Position numbers and translations under genes: made by a program
The notes under the pieces: model-generated
Told to the model about the DNA's origin: nothing
What the model saw: only the letters and a program-made list of their open reading frames with translations
The model's database searches: none
Assembly (NCBI GenBank): GCA_036337035.1
Contig: JAYZFC010000001.1
Location: 1-45,795 of the forward strand
Length of the DNA: 45,795 nt
Direction of reading: 5' to 3'
Source: TMED78 sp036337035
Lineage (GTDB): Bacteria; Pseudomonadota; Gammaproteobacteria; Steroidobacterales; Rariloculaceae
Shown: positions 25,501 through 34,055 of the stretch, in pieces
Numbering within the stretch: position 1 is the stretch's first letter
Layout: each line of letters opens with the position of its first letter

Positions 25501-25815
25501 TTAATCCTTATTTTTTTCTTTAATTCTGCTTTCTTTATTTTTAGTAAATTTTTGGTATGCAGAAAGTTCTACTTTATTGCTAATATTTTTTTTAGTTTCA
25601 TTAACATATTCTTGGTACTCATCACTTAAGTTTTTTTGAAGACTTTCACTTGCAAGTCTTTCAATAATACGATCTTCAATATGATCCATACGATTAATGA
25701 GCTTATCTCTTGTATTAATGATAGATCTAAAATTTATAAATATCATTATCAATATGAAAATAAGTGTGCTCATTATTGCCATATATGGGTGAACATTAAA
25801 CCATTCCATCATCAT
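25501..25815 (-). CDS. Small membrane protein with charged coiled-coil tail
   Basis: I do not recognise this 104-residue protein. An N-terminal transmembrane helix (about residues 11-29) is followed by a charged, heptad-like segment (RDKLINRMDHIEDRIIERLAS and on) and a Lys-rich end. Three consecutive ATG codons begin the frame; the third (25809) is best spaced from the GGAG ribosome binding site. It follows the tRNA-Ser gene and precedes the MAPEG gene on the same strand. Confidence 0.6.
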   Translation of the reverse strand: MMMEWFNVHPYMAIMSTLIFILIMIFINFRSIINTRDKLINRMDHIEDRIIERLASESLQKNLSDEYQEYVNETKKNISNKVELSAYQKFTKNKESRIKEKNKD

Positions 25816-25834
25816 TTCTCCATTTAAGAAATTG

Positions 25835-25925
25835 TGGCGGAGAGAGAGGGATTCGAACCCTCGAAGGGCTATTAACCCTTACAAGCTTTCCAAGCCTGCG
25901 CGATCGACCACTCTGCCATCTCTCC
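25835..25925 (-). tRNA. tRNA-Ser (anticodon GGA)
   Basis: The 91-base gene folds as a class II tRNA. The acceptor stem is GGAGAGA pairing with TCTCTCC, then discriminator G and an encoded CCA. The D arm contains AGTGGTCGATCGC, the anticodon loop CTTGGAAAG has GGA, a long variable arm (AAGGGTTAATAGCCCTT) follows, and the T arm includes GGTTCGAATCC. GGA reads UCC and UCU serine codons. A TAATAT -10-like box lies about 10 bases upstream on the same strand (25936-25941). Confidence 0.98.
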
Positions 25926-26021
25926 ATAAATGATCATATTATGCATTTTTTTAATAATTTAAATAGATAAACTTTAACTTAGAGTTTACTATTTAGTTTT
26001 TAATAAATTATTTATTATCCG

Positions 26022-27551
26022 ATGAGTTATAAAGTTCTAGCTAGAAAATGGAGACCGCGCTCCTTTAAAGAGCTGATTGGTCAAGATCATGTGTCTCAAA
26101 CATTAGTAAATTCCTTATCAGAGAAGAGAATGCATCACGCATATCTATTTACTGGAACTAGAGGTGTTGGTAAGACTACAGTAGCAAGAATATTAGCTAA
26201 ATCTCTTAATTGTCATGATGGCGTTACACCAAACCCATGCCAAAAATGTGAAGCATGTATATCTATTGATGATGGAAGATTTATTGACTTAATTGAAGTT
26301 GATGCAGCTTCTAGAACCAAAGTTGAGCAAACGAGAGAGCTACTGGAGAATGTTCAATATGCTCCAACTAGTGGACGATATAAGGTTTATTTAATAGATG
26401 AGGTTCATATGTTATCTAGTAGCTCATTTAATGCATTGTTAAAGACACTAGAAGAGCCACCTGAGCATGTTAAGTTTTTGTTGGCAACAACAGAGTCCTC
26501 AAAAATACCAGTAACAGTATTATCAAGGTGTTTGCAATTTAATCTTAAGGCTATAACTCTTGATAATATTCAAACACAACTTATCAAGATTTCTAAGAGT
26601 GAAGATTTTGATATTGGTTCTAGTTCATTGAGACCCTTAGCTATTGCAGCAAATGGAAGTATGCGAGATGCATTAAGTTTATTAGATCAGGCTGTTGCAT
26701 ATAGTGGCGGTACTATTACTGATGATGCTTTGAAAAAGATGCTAGGAACTATTGATAAAAATAATGTACTTAGATTAATTGAAGCAGTATCCAGCTGTGA
26801 TGGTAAGCGCTTGATGAAAGAAATAGATGCTCTAGATGAGCATTCACCAGATTATTTTTTAGCTCTAGACCAATTTATGGCAACTCTCCAGAAAATTGCT
26901 GTAATCCAGCTTATTGGTACAGAAGATAGCGACGATACAGAAGAGTTAAAGAAAATTGCATCAGCTTTGTCGGAAGAAGATACGCAGCTTTATTATCAAA
27001 TAGCATTGAATGGAGTTAGAGATTTAGCTTTTTGTAAAGATATTAGGTCAGGATTTGAAATGACATTATTAAGAATGCTTGCATTTAAACCATCTTTTTC
27101 TACTGATGTTGATGCGCTAGATTCTATTAGTGAGGATCAGATTAAATCAGCTCAGAAAAAAGATACAGGAAATAAAACTGAAAATGATACTTTAGCTTTA
27201 TCAGATTTAAATCTTTCGGGTGCCGCAAAACTATTAATAGATAATTCAAATATTATATCAACGAGTAATAATATTCTTGAACTAGTAGTTTCTGAAAAAA
27301 ACTCCCATCTAGGTAATCCAGAGGTAGTTAAAATCTTAGAGAACTCAATTAAAGAAAAGTATAATCAAAAATTTACTGTTACTGTTTCTATTGGTCAAAC
27401 AAATAGACCAACTAACATGGATAAAAAAAATAATGAGGAAGAAAAAATAAGCAGAGAAGCTAAAGAAGCAATTTTTTCAGATCCAAATATAAAAGCTATA
27501 GAGGATGAATTTAATGCGATTATTGATTCTGATACTATTAAACCAATTTAA
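26022..27551 (+). CDS. dnaX: DNA polymerase III subunit gamma/tau
   Basis: DnaX is the clamp-loader ATPase. The 509-residue protein has Walker A GTRGVGKTT (residues 45-53), a four-cysteine zinc site (C64, C73, C76, C79), Walker B YLIDEVHML, the sensor-1 region and sensor 2 NGSMRDALSLLDQA. Domain III ends near residue 370. The C-terminal tau part is only about 130 residues, shorter than the 643-residue E. coli protein. Two poly-A runs (27156-27161, 27423-27430) could allow frame slippage. It begins the dnaX-ybaB-recR cluster. Confidence 0.96.
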   Translation: MSYKVLARKWRPRSFKELIGQDHVSQTLVNSLSEKRMHHAYLFTGTRGVGKTTVARILAKSLNCHDGVTPNPCQKCEACISIDDGRFIDLIEVDAASRTKVEQTRELLENVQYAPTSGRYKVYLIDEVHMLSSSSFNALLKTLEEPPEHVKFLLATTESSKIPVTVLSRCLQFNLKAITLDNIQTQLIKISKSEDFDIGSSSLRPLAIAANGSMRDALSLLDQAVAYSGGTITDDALKKMLGTIDKNNVLRLIEAVSSCDGKRLMKEIDALDEHSPDYFLALDQFMATLQKIAVIQLIGTEDSDDTEELKKIASALSEEDTQLYYQIALNGVRDLAFCKDIRSGFEMTLLRMLAFKPSFSTDVDALDSISEDQIKSAQKKDTGNKTENDTLALSDLNLSGAAKLLIDNSNIISTSNNILELVVSEKNSHLGNPEVVKILENSIKEKYNQKFTVTVSIGQTNRPTNMDKKNNEEEKISREAKEAIFSDPNIKAIEDEFNAIIDSDTIKPI

Positions 27552-27574
27552 TTAATTAAATTTAAGGAAGATTG

Positions 27575-27889
27575 ATGAAAGAGCTAGGAAAAATGTTGCG
27601 TCAAGCAAAAGAAATGCAAAATAATGTTAAAAACACACAGAAAGAGCTAGAAAAGACTATAATTAATGCTGAATCTAAGAATGGCTTCATAAAGTTAGAA
27701 ATTTCATGTAGTCATAAAATTAAAAGCATTTCTATAGAGGATGAGTCTTTACAGGATAAAATACAATTAGAGAAATGTTTTATAGAGGCTTTTAATGATG
27801 CAAATAAAAAAATAGACAAGGAAACAAAAAGCAAGATGTCAGGAGTTGCTGGAGGAATCTTACCTCCTAATTTTAAATTACCATTCTAA
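27575..27889 (+). CDS. ybaB: YbaB/EbfC nucleoid-associated protein
   Basis: YbaB binds DNA as a dimer and is regularly encoded between dnaX and recR. The 104-residue protein has the long N-terminal helix MLRQAKEMQNNVKNTQKEL and the C-terminal block MSGVAGGILPPNFKLPF. The ATG at 27575 is used; a TTG one codon earlier sits too close to the AAGGAAG ribosome binding site. Its stop overlaps the recR start (TAATG). Confidence 0.93.
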   Translation: MKELGKMLRQAKEMQNNVKNTQKELEKTIINAESKNGFIKLEISCSHKIKSISIEDESLQDKIQLEKCFIEAFNDANKKIDKETKSKMSGVAGGILPPNFKLPF

Positions 27890-28497
27890 TGAAAAAAATC
27901 TACTCTCCTTTAACAGAAAAGATGATTCAGTCTCTTCAGTGTCTTCCTGGAGTTGGCTTAAAGTCAGCACAGCGAATGGTTTTTCATTTATTAAATAAAG
28001 ATAGGGAGGGAGGTAAGCTTATTTCTGAAGCTTTAGGTGAAGGCTGCGATAATATTGAAAACTGCTCAACTTGTAGAATGCTGACAGAACAAGATATTTG
28101 TTCTATATGCTCAGATGATAATAGAGAGGAATCCTTATTATGTGTTGTAGAAACTCCAGCAGATGTTGTAGCTATAGAGCAATCAGCCTCATATAAAGGT
28201 AAATATTTTGTTTTAATGGGTCATTTATCACCTATTGATGGTATAGGTCCAAAAGAGTTAGGTATAGATTTATTATCTAACATTCTTAACCAGGGAGCTG
28301 TAAAGGAGGTTATATTAGCTACTAGTGTAACTATAGAAGGTGATGCTACTGCAGATTATATTGCTTCAATAGCAAATGATAAGGATATTGTTCCCACTAG
28401 AATAGCATATGGAATCCCCATGGGAGGAGAGCTTGAGTTTGTTGATAGCGGAACTTTATCAAGAGCAATTGATGGACGAAGGGAAATAATTGAGTAG
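27889..28497 (+). CDS. recR: Recombination mediator RecR
   Basis: RecR acts with RecO (and RecF) to load RecA at gaps. The 202-residue protein has the helix-hairpin-helix LPGVGLKSAQRMVFHLL (residues 19-35), a zinc finger of four cysteines (C59, C62, C71, C74) and a Toprim domain with VVETPADVVAIE and GHLSPIDGIGP. Length is standard. It is coupled to ybaB by a 1-base overlap. Confidence 0.97.
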   Translation: MKKIYSPLTEKMIQSLQCLPGVGLKSAQRMVFHLLNKDREGGKLISEALGEGCDNIENCSTCRMLTEQDICSICSDDNREESLLCVVETPADVVAIEQSASYKGKYFVLMGHLSPIDGIGPKELGIDLLSNILNQGAVKEVILATSVTIEGDATADYIASIANDKDIVPTRIAYGIPMGGELEFVDSGTLSRAIDGRREIIE

Positions 28498-28521
28498 CAA
28501 TTTAATCGGTGGAGATTTATT

Positions 28522-28860
28522 TTGAGTGATTGTATTTTCTGTAAGATTATTAGTGGAGATATGCCTACTGATATTATTTATGAAGATAATGATTTTTTCT
28601 GCTTTAAAGATATAAAACCTAAGGCTCCAACACATCTATTATTAATCCCTAAGAAGCATATTTCTACACTTAATGATATTGTTGAGGAGGAATATCCAGT
28701 TATGGGTCATTTGTTTAAGGTTGCTAAACTTTTATCAGAAAAATTTGATCTACCAGGCTACAGAGTGATTATTAATGTTAATCCTGAAGGAGGACAGGAA
28801 GTTTACCATCTTCATATGCACATACTAGGTGGTAGACAAATGAAGAGTAGTTTTGGCTAG
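28522..28860 (+). CDS. hinT: HIT-family purine nucleoside phosphoramidase (HinT-like)
   Basis: HinT-type proteins hydrolyse nucleoside phosphoramidates such as AMP-lysine. The 112-residue protein has DCIFCKIISGDMPTDIIYED at the start and the histidine triad HLHMH (H96, H98, H100) in its YHLHMHILGG context. The start is TTG with GGTGGAG 7 bases upstream. Its stop shares the palindromic CTAG with the stop of convergent rsgA. Confidence 0.94.
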   Translation: MSDCIFCKIISGDMPTDIIYEDNDFFCFKDIKPKAPTHLLLIPKKHISTLNDIVEEEYPVMGHLFKVAKLLSEKFDLPGYRVIINVNPEGGQEVYHLHMHILGGRQMKSSFG

Positions 28861-29735
28861 AATTTATTTTTAATACTATCTATTTGATTAAATAATTTCT
28901 TAAAGTTTTCATATCTTCTTTTATCAATCTTTTTATTAGCTACAGCTTTTTTTATAGAGCAGTCAGGTTCTGATAAATGTGTGCAGTTAATAAAGCGACA
29001 GTTTTCTTCAAAATTACGAAACTCTATGAATCCACTTAATATCTCATTTGTATTGTTAAAATAGGGTGCATAATTCCTTACTCCAGGAGAATCAATTATA
29101 GATCCATTATTATTAAGAGAGAACAGCCTTGAACTTGTTGTAGTATGTTTTCCGGTATTTGTTTTTTTAGATAGATCACCGATTAATTGCTTTTTTATAT
29201 TAGTTAGTTTATTAATTAGAGATGATTTTCCAACTCCAGATTGACCTATTAATACACTTGTTTCGTTTGATAACTCTGTAAGTAGATTTTCTGTATCATT
29301 ATTTACAGCGCTAGTATTAATCACTTTATAGCCTATATTTCTGTATAGATCTAATATTTCTTTCCCTGGCTTACCAAGGTCTATTTTATTAAATACGATA
29401 ACTGTTTTAAATTGATTTATTTGTGATGAACTAAGGTATTTATCAAGTAGAAACCAATCAGGTTTAGGTCTTACTGATATAACTATGGCTAGTTGAGTTA
29501 TATTGACAGCAATAATTTCCTTTTCTCCCTTTTTATTGATTCTTGAAAATTCAGATATTCGTGGAGCAATATCTGTAATGATGAAAGTATTGTTTTCTTC
29601 TAAATATCTAACTTGATCACCCACTAAAGGATTAATATCTCTATTTTTAAATACACAAGATATTTCTTCAGCCTTGATATTTTTTACCAATGCATTTTTT
29701 TTGTACCTCGCAATAACTGTTCCTTCTGCAATCAT
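28857..29735 (-). CDS. rsgA: Ribosome small-subunit GTPase RsgA
   Basis: RsgA is a circularly permuted GTPase that tests late 30S assembly and releases RbfA. The 292-residue protein has an N-terminal OB fold. The permuted G motifs follow in order: NKID (G4, 116-119), GQSGVGKSS (G1, 164-172) and DSPGVRNY (G3). A zinc site CRFINCTHLSEPDC is near the C-terminus. It is divergent from orn, another small RNA-metabolism gene beside rsgA in many gammaproteobacteria. Confidence 0.96.
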   Translation of the reverse strand: MIAEGTVIARYKKNALVKNIKAEEISCVFKNRDINPLVGDQVRYLEENNTFIITDIAPRISEFSRINKKGEKEIIAVNITQLAIVISVRPKPDWFLLDKYLSSSQINQFKTVIVFNKIDLGKPGKEILDLYRNIGYKVINTSAVNNDTENLLTELSNETSVLIGQSGVGKSSLINKLTNIKKQLIGDLSKKTNTGKHTTTSSRLFSLNNNGSIIDSPGVRNYAPYFNNTNEILSGFIEFRNFEENCRFINCTHLSEPDCSIKKAVANKKIDKRRYENFKKLFNQIDSIKNKF

Positions 29736-29772
29736 ATATTATCTAAAGTTTTATATTTCAATATAATTCTAG

Positions 29773-29781
29773 TGTTATAAT
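29773..29781 (+). promoter_or_regulatory. Probable extended -10 promoter for orn
   Basis: TGT-TATAAT matches the extended -10 consensus and lies about 24 bases before the orn start. No good -35 is needed or seen. The predicted start leaves a short leader containing the GGAG ribosome binding site. Confidence 0.5.
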
Positions 29782-29804
29782 TAATAAAAATATGGAGTAT
29801 ATCA

Positions 29805-30353
29805 TTGAAGGCTAAAGATCATTTAATTTGGATAGATCTTGAGATGACAGGCTTAGATCCTAATAAAGATAGAATTATTGAGATAGCAACTGTTGTGACA
29901 GATAAATATTTAACTGTTTTAGAAGATGGACCAGTTTTTGCAATTCATCAAGAGGCGTATTTACTAGACAATATGGATGAATGGAATACCATTCAGCATA
30001 ATAAGTCTGGTCTAGTAGAAAGAGTTAAGAATAGCTCAGTTAGTGAAGCAGAAGCAGAGGCTTTGACGATAGATTTTTTAAAAAAGTATTTAGATCCAGG
30101 GATATCACCTATGTGCGGAAGTAGTATTTGTCAGGATAGAAGGTTTTTGGTTAACTATATGCCTGATTTAGTAGATTTTTTTCACTATCGACACCTAGAT
30201 GTATCATCATTTAAAATCCTTGCAAAACTCTGGGGTATAAAAGATTGCAAACAATATGAAAAGAGATCATCACATTTAGCCCTCTCAGATATTCATGATT
30301 CTATAGGAGAACTAAGATTTTATAGAGATAATTTTCTAAAAATAGATACTTAG
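29805..30353 (+). CDS. orn: Oligoribonuclease
   Basis: Orn degrades RNA dinucleotides and pGpG to nucleotides and is usually essential in gammaproteobacteria. The 182-residue DEDDh exonuclease has Exo I WIDLEMTGLD (D11, E13), Exo II in SSICQDRRFL and Exo III with HLALSDIHDSI. The start is TTG, with GGAG about 8 bases before it. Its stop shares TTAG with the convergent ppsA stop. Confidence 0.97.
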   Translation: MKAKDHLIWIDLEMTGLDPNKDRIIEIATVVTDKYLTVLEDGPVFAIHQEAYLLDNMDEWNTIQHNKSGLVERVKNSSVSEAEAEALTIDFLKKYLDPGISPMCGSSICQDRRFLVNYMPDLVDFFHYRHLDVSSFKILAKLWGIKDCKQYEKRSSHLALSDIHDSIGELRFYRDNFLKIDT

Positions 30354-32701
30354 TTTTTTGATAAGTATATCCATGTATCAATAACTGAGTCAGGATTTAG
30401 CGAAATACTTTGAATTCCTTCTTTTACTAACCAATTTGCAAAATCTGGATAGTCTGATGGTCCTTGACCACATATTCCAATATATTTATTTTTCTCGTTA
30501 CATGCATTAATGGCGCTAGAGAGCATTTTTTTAACAGCAGGATCACGCTCATCAAATAAATTTGCTATTTTTGATGAGTCTCTATCAAGGCCAATAGTTA
30601 ATTGGGTCATGTCATTAGACCCTATAGACATACCATCAAAATACTCTAAAAACTCTTCTGCTAGAAGGGCATTACTGGGTAATTCGCACATCATAATAAT
30701 TTTTAAGTCATTTTCGCCTCTAATTAGGCCATTATTCTTGAGGATTTCTATAACATTCTTAGATTCATCTAGAGTTCTCACAAAGGGCACCATAATCTGA
30801 ATATTAGTTAGCCCCATTTTGTTTCGACAGTATTTAATTGCCTCACATTCCATTTCAAAACATTCTTTAAAGTCTTTGCTAACATATCTAGATGCGCCAC
30901 GGTATCCTAGCATTGGGTTTTCTTCATAAGGCTCATATCTTTTTCCGCCAATTAAATTTGCATACTCATTAGACTTAAAATCAGACATTCTTACAATAAC
31001 TGGTTTTGGTGAAAATGCTGCAGCTATACAGCTTATACCTTCTGATAGTTTACTGATGTAGAATGATTTTGGATCTGAGTAGCCGCTCATTTGATTTGTG
31101 ATTAAATCTTTAACTTCTAGATCTTGGTCATCAATTTCTAATAATGCCTTAGGGTGTACACCTATCATTCTATTAATAATGAATTCTAGCCTTGCTAGAC
31201 CAACACCATGATTGGGTATATTACTAAAACTAAACGCTTTATCAGGATTAGCAACATTCATCATAATTTTTATTGGTATTTCTGGGAGTGCATTTACCAA
31301 TAATTCTTTCTCTTGATATTCAAGCTTACCTTTATAGACAAAGCCATCATTGCCTTCAGCGCATGAAACAGTGACTGGTTGACCATTTTTAATTTTCTTT
31401 GTAGCATCTTCACAGCCAACAACTGCTGGTATCCCCAGTTCTCTTGCTATAATTGCCGCATGGCATGTTCTTCCACCCCTATTAGTAACAATTGCAGAGG
31501 CAATTTTCATTATTGGCTCCCAATCTGGGTCAGTCATATCAGCTACTAGAACATCACCTTTTTGGATAAGATCCATTTCGGACACACTATCAATTACTTT
31601 GGCGACTCCAGAACTAATTTTTTGTCCTATGCTTCTTCCTTGAGTAATTACTTCTGATTTTTCTTTCATAGAGTATCTTACTGTAGAAAAGTTATGCCTG
31701 CTTTGAACTGTTTCTGGTCTAGCTTGCAAAATATATATATTCCCATCAGAGCCATCTTTACCCCATTCTATATCCATAGGTCGTTTATAGTGATTCTCTA
31801 TTATCATTGCTTGGCGGGCTAGCTCTATAATATCGCTATCCTCTAGAGAAAATCTTTTTTGATCAGATGTTTCAACATCCACTATCTCAACTCTTTTTTC
31901 TTTGTTGGTTGAAAAAATCATCTTAGTAGCTTTACTACCTAAATTTTTTCTCAGTATTGAATTTTTTTTATTTTTAAGTCCATCTTTGTATACATAAAAT
32001 TCATCTGGGTTAACAGAGCCTTGCACTATTGTTTCTCCTAGACCATAGCTAGAAGTTATAAATACAACTCCATCAAATCCTGACTCCGTATCTAGTGTAA
32101 ACATAACACCAGATGAGCCAAGATCGCTTCTTATCATATGTTGAACACCAACAGAAATAGAAACCTGCCTATGATCAAAGTTTTGGTGCAACCTGTAAGA
32201 GATAGCTCTATCATTAAAAAGAGAACTATAAACTTCTTTGATTGAATCTAATAATTGATTAAAGTCAGACACATTAAGTAAAGTTTCTTGTTGTCCAGCA
32301 AATGATGCTTCAGGAAGATCTTCAGCTGTTGCTGATGATCTGACTGCTACTTCAATTTCCTTATTTGCTTTTAACGCTAACCAAGATGATTCAATTGATT
32401 TAACAAGCTCTTCAGGAAATTCCTGTTTGAGAATCATAGATCTTATTTGATTTCCTATTTTATTTAATTCATTAATATTGCTAGCATCAAGACTATCTAA
32501 TAGGCTGTATATTTGTTTATCTAAGTTATTTTGAGCAATAAATTGCTTATATGCATCTGCTGTAATTGCAAAACCACCAGGCACATCAACGCCTAGCTTG
32601 TTTAGATTACCAATCATTTCTCCTAATGAGGCGTTTTTGCCTCCTACAAGATTTATATCGGAAATTCTACAATCTGATAAACTAATAATATGATTAGTCA
32701 A
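30350..32701 (-). CDS. ppsA: Phosphoenolpyruvate synthase
   Basis: PpsA makes PEP from pyruvate and ATP for gluconeogenesis. The 783-residue protein has the N-terminal ATP-grasp domain (GGKNASLGEM; AVRSSATAEDLPEASFAGQ), the swivelling phosphohistidine domain GGRTCHAAIIAREL (H414; regulatory threonine T412) and a C-terminal TIM barrel with the catalytic cysteine C744 in IGICGQGPSDYP. The start is TTG at 32699-32701 with AAGGAT 8 bases upstream. Its inactivating regulator ppsR is divergently encoded. Confidence 0.97.
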   Translation of the reverse strand: MTNHIISLSDCRISDINLVGGKNASLGEMIGNLNKLGVDVPGGFAITADAYKQFIAQNNLDKQIYSLLDSLDASNINELNKIGNQIRSMILKQEFPEELVKSIESSWLALKANKEIEVAVRSSATAEDLPEASFAGQQETLLNVSDFNQLLDSIKEVYSSLFNDRAISYRLHQNFDHRQVSISVGVQHMIRSDLGSSGVMFTLDTESGFDGVVFITSSYGLGETIVQGSVNPDEFYVYKDGLKNKKNSILRKNLGSKATKMIFSTNKEKRVEIVDVETSDQKRFSLEDSDIIELARQAMIIENHYKRPMDIEWGKDGSDGNIYILQARPETVQSRHNFSTVRYSMKEKSEVITQGRSIGQKISSGVAKVIDSVSEMDLIQKGDVLVADMTDPDWEPIMKIASAIVTNRGGRTCHAAIIARELGIPAVVGCEDATKKIKNGQPVTVSCAEGNDGFVYKGKLEYQEKELLVNALPEIPIKIMMNVANPDKAFSFSNIPNHGVGLARLEFIINRMIGVHPKALLEIDDQDLEVKDLITNQMSGYSDPKSFYISKLSEGISCIAAAFSPKPVIVRMSDFKSNEYANLIGGKRYEPYEENPMLGYRGASRYVSKDFKECFEMECEAIKYCRNKMGLTNIQIMVPFVRTLDESKNVIEILKNNGLIRGENDLKIIMMCELPSNALLAEEFLEYFDGMSIGSNDMTQLTIGLDRDSSKIANLFDERDPAVKKMLSSAINACNEKNKYIGICGQGPSDYPDFANWLVKEGIQSISLNPDSVIDTWIYLSKN

Positions 32702-32716
32702 TTAAATAATCCTTTG

Positions 32717-32727
32717 TATAATATAAT
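32717..32727 (+). promoter_or_regulatory. Possible ppsR promoter -10 region
   Basis: Two overlapping TATAAT boxes (32717-32722 and 32722-32727) lie in the 63-base ppsA/ppsR gap. A -35 would fall at the ppsA start and is weak, so orientation and strength are uncertain. Confidence 0.33.
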
Positions 32728-32764
32728 TGTTTTTTAATTTTTCTTTTAAGAGTACTCTAAAACT

Positions 32765-33589
32765 ATGACAAAAAGAACTGTATATTTTATTTCTGATCAG
32801 ACTGGACTTACAGCTGAAAACATTGGGAGAAGTTTGCTTACTCAGTTCGATGGCCCTGACTTTAATTGTTCTACCCTCCCATTTATTGATAGCTATGATA
32901 AGGTAGTTAAAGTTTCTAAGCAAATAGATCGTGATGCAGAGAATTCAGAGTTTAGACCCATTGTTTTTATTAGTTTTGCTAATAAGCAGCTTTCTCAGCA
33001 GATTATGAAGTCTCAGGCATTAGTTATTGATTTTTTTGGTGAATTTATTGGTCAACTATCAGGAGAGCTTGGTATTGAACCAACTTATTCTACAGGCGCT
33101 ACTCATGGTATGGCTGATATTAAGAGATATGATAATAGAATTGATGCAATGAATTTTGCCATGGTTGCTGATGATGGGCATACATTGAAAAACTATAATA
33201 TTGCGGATGTTATTCTAGTTGGTGTTTCACGCTCAGGAAAAACACCAACTTGCTTATATTTAGCGTTACAGTTTGGTGTTTATGCAGCCAATTACCCTTT
33301 ATCTGAAGATGATCTAGAGTCAGGAGCCCTTCCTGAAGCGCTGATTGATTTTAAAGATAAACTCTATGGGCTTACAATATCGCCAGAAAGGCTGATTAAA
33401 ATTAGAACTGAAAGAAGGCCATCAGGCCCTTATTCTTCTCACCAGCAAGTCACATTTGAAATTAGAGCTGCAGAAATGCTAATGAGGAAAAATAATATCT
33501 CTTTTACAGATACATCTCTTTTTTCTATAGAGGAGATAGCAAGTACAATTCTAAGTAAATCTAATATTTCTAGAAGTGTATTAAAATAG
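32765..33589 (+). CDS. ppsR: PEP synthase regulatory kinase/pyrophosphorylase
   Basis: PpsR (DUF299) inactivates PEP synthase by ADP-dependent phosphorylation of a threonine beside the catalytic histidine, and reverses it with phosphate. The 274-residue protein has VYFISDQTGLTAENIGRSLL, the central ATHGMADIKRYDNRIDAMNFAM and the P-loop GVSRSGKT (153-160). The target pair T412/H414 is intact in the neighbouring ppsA, so the regulatory couple looks functional. Confidence 0.96.
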   Translation: MTKRTVYFISDQTGLTAENIGRSLLTQFDGPDFNCSTLPFIDSYDKVVKVSKQIDRDAENSEFRPIVFISFANKQLSQQIMKSQALVIDFFGEFIGQLSGELGIEPTYSTGATHGMADIKRYDNRIDAMNFAMVADDGHTLKNYNIADVILVGVSRSGKTPTCLYLALQFGVYAANYPLSEDDLESGALPEALIDFKDKLYGLTISPERLIKIRTERRPSGPYSSHQQVTFEIRAAEMLMRKNNISFTDTSLFSIEEIASTILSKSNISRSVLK

Positions 33590-33596
33590 TGGATTT

Positions 33597-34055
33597 ATGA
33601 TTTCTGATAGCATCATTAAGCTTGATAGTATTTATAAGCCAGGTACATTTTCTGGCTTAATGGCAATTTATGAAAGCAACTATATAAAATTCAAAAATAT
33701 CTTTTCTTCTATCCATTCTAAAGAGTTAAAAAAGAATATTTTAGTTTCGCACAGCAATAAGGATCATGATTTGTTTCTAAGTTTTGATTATAGAGATAGG
33801 TATACAACTTCTATTAATTTAACTTATAGACTTCATCTGGAGGGAAAAGAATTATTAGATCCCAATTTAAACTTAAAGATATATCACGATGCAAAGCTTA
33901 TAGAAGCAAAAAGTGAACATAGCAACTATTACCATGATGCAATTGTGACAATTGCTAATAAGCACTTTAAAGAGTTAAATAGAAAGTGGCGTAACAATAT
34001 AATGCTAAATAAATGGTTAGACTATTTAATTGATGTTAATCACAGCTTTAATTGA
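33597..34055 (+). CDS. DUF1249 (YqiB-like) protein
   Basis: The 152-residue protein shows the DUF1249 pattern. IYESNYIKFKNIF is near the N-terminus, RYTTSINLTYRL in the middle, then the diagnostic LKIYHDAKLIEA, and a C-terminal WRNNIMLNKWLDYLI. It is cytosolic; no biochemical role is established for YqiB. It follows ppsR by 7 bases and overlaps the convergent prc gene by 8 bases. Confidence 0.82.
   Translation: MISDSIIKLDSIYKPGTFSGLMAIYESNYIKFKNIFSSIHSKELKKNILVSHSNKDHDLFLSFDYRDRYTTSINLTYRLHLEGKELLDPNLNLKIYHDAKLIEAKSEHSNYYHDAIVTIANKHFKELNRKWRNNIMLNKWLDYLIDVNHSFN

Noticed and set aside
25980..26010. Six-bp inverted repeat TAAACT/AGTTTA before dnaX
   Set aside because: The arms are short and AT-rich, and the repeat has no clear position relative to a promoter, so chance is likely.
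32702..32923. 73-codon minus-strand frame ahead of ppsA
   Set aside because: It is antisense to the start of ppsR, which has strong family motifs.
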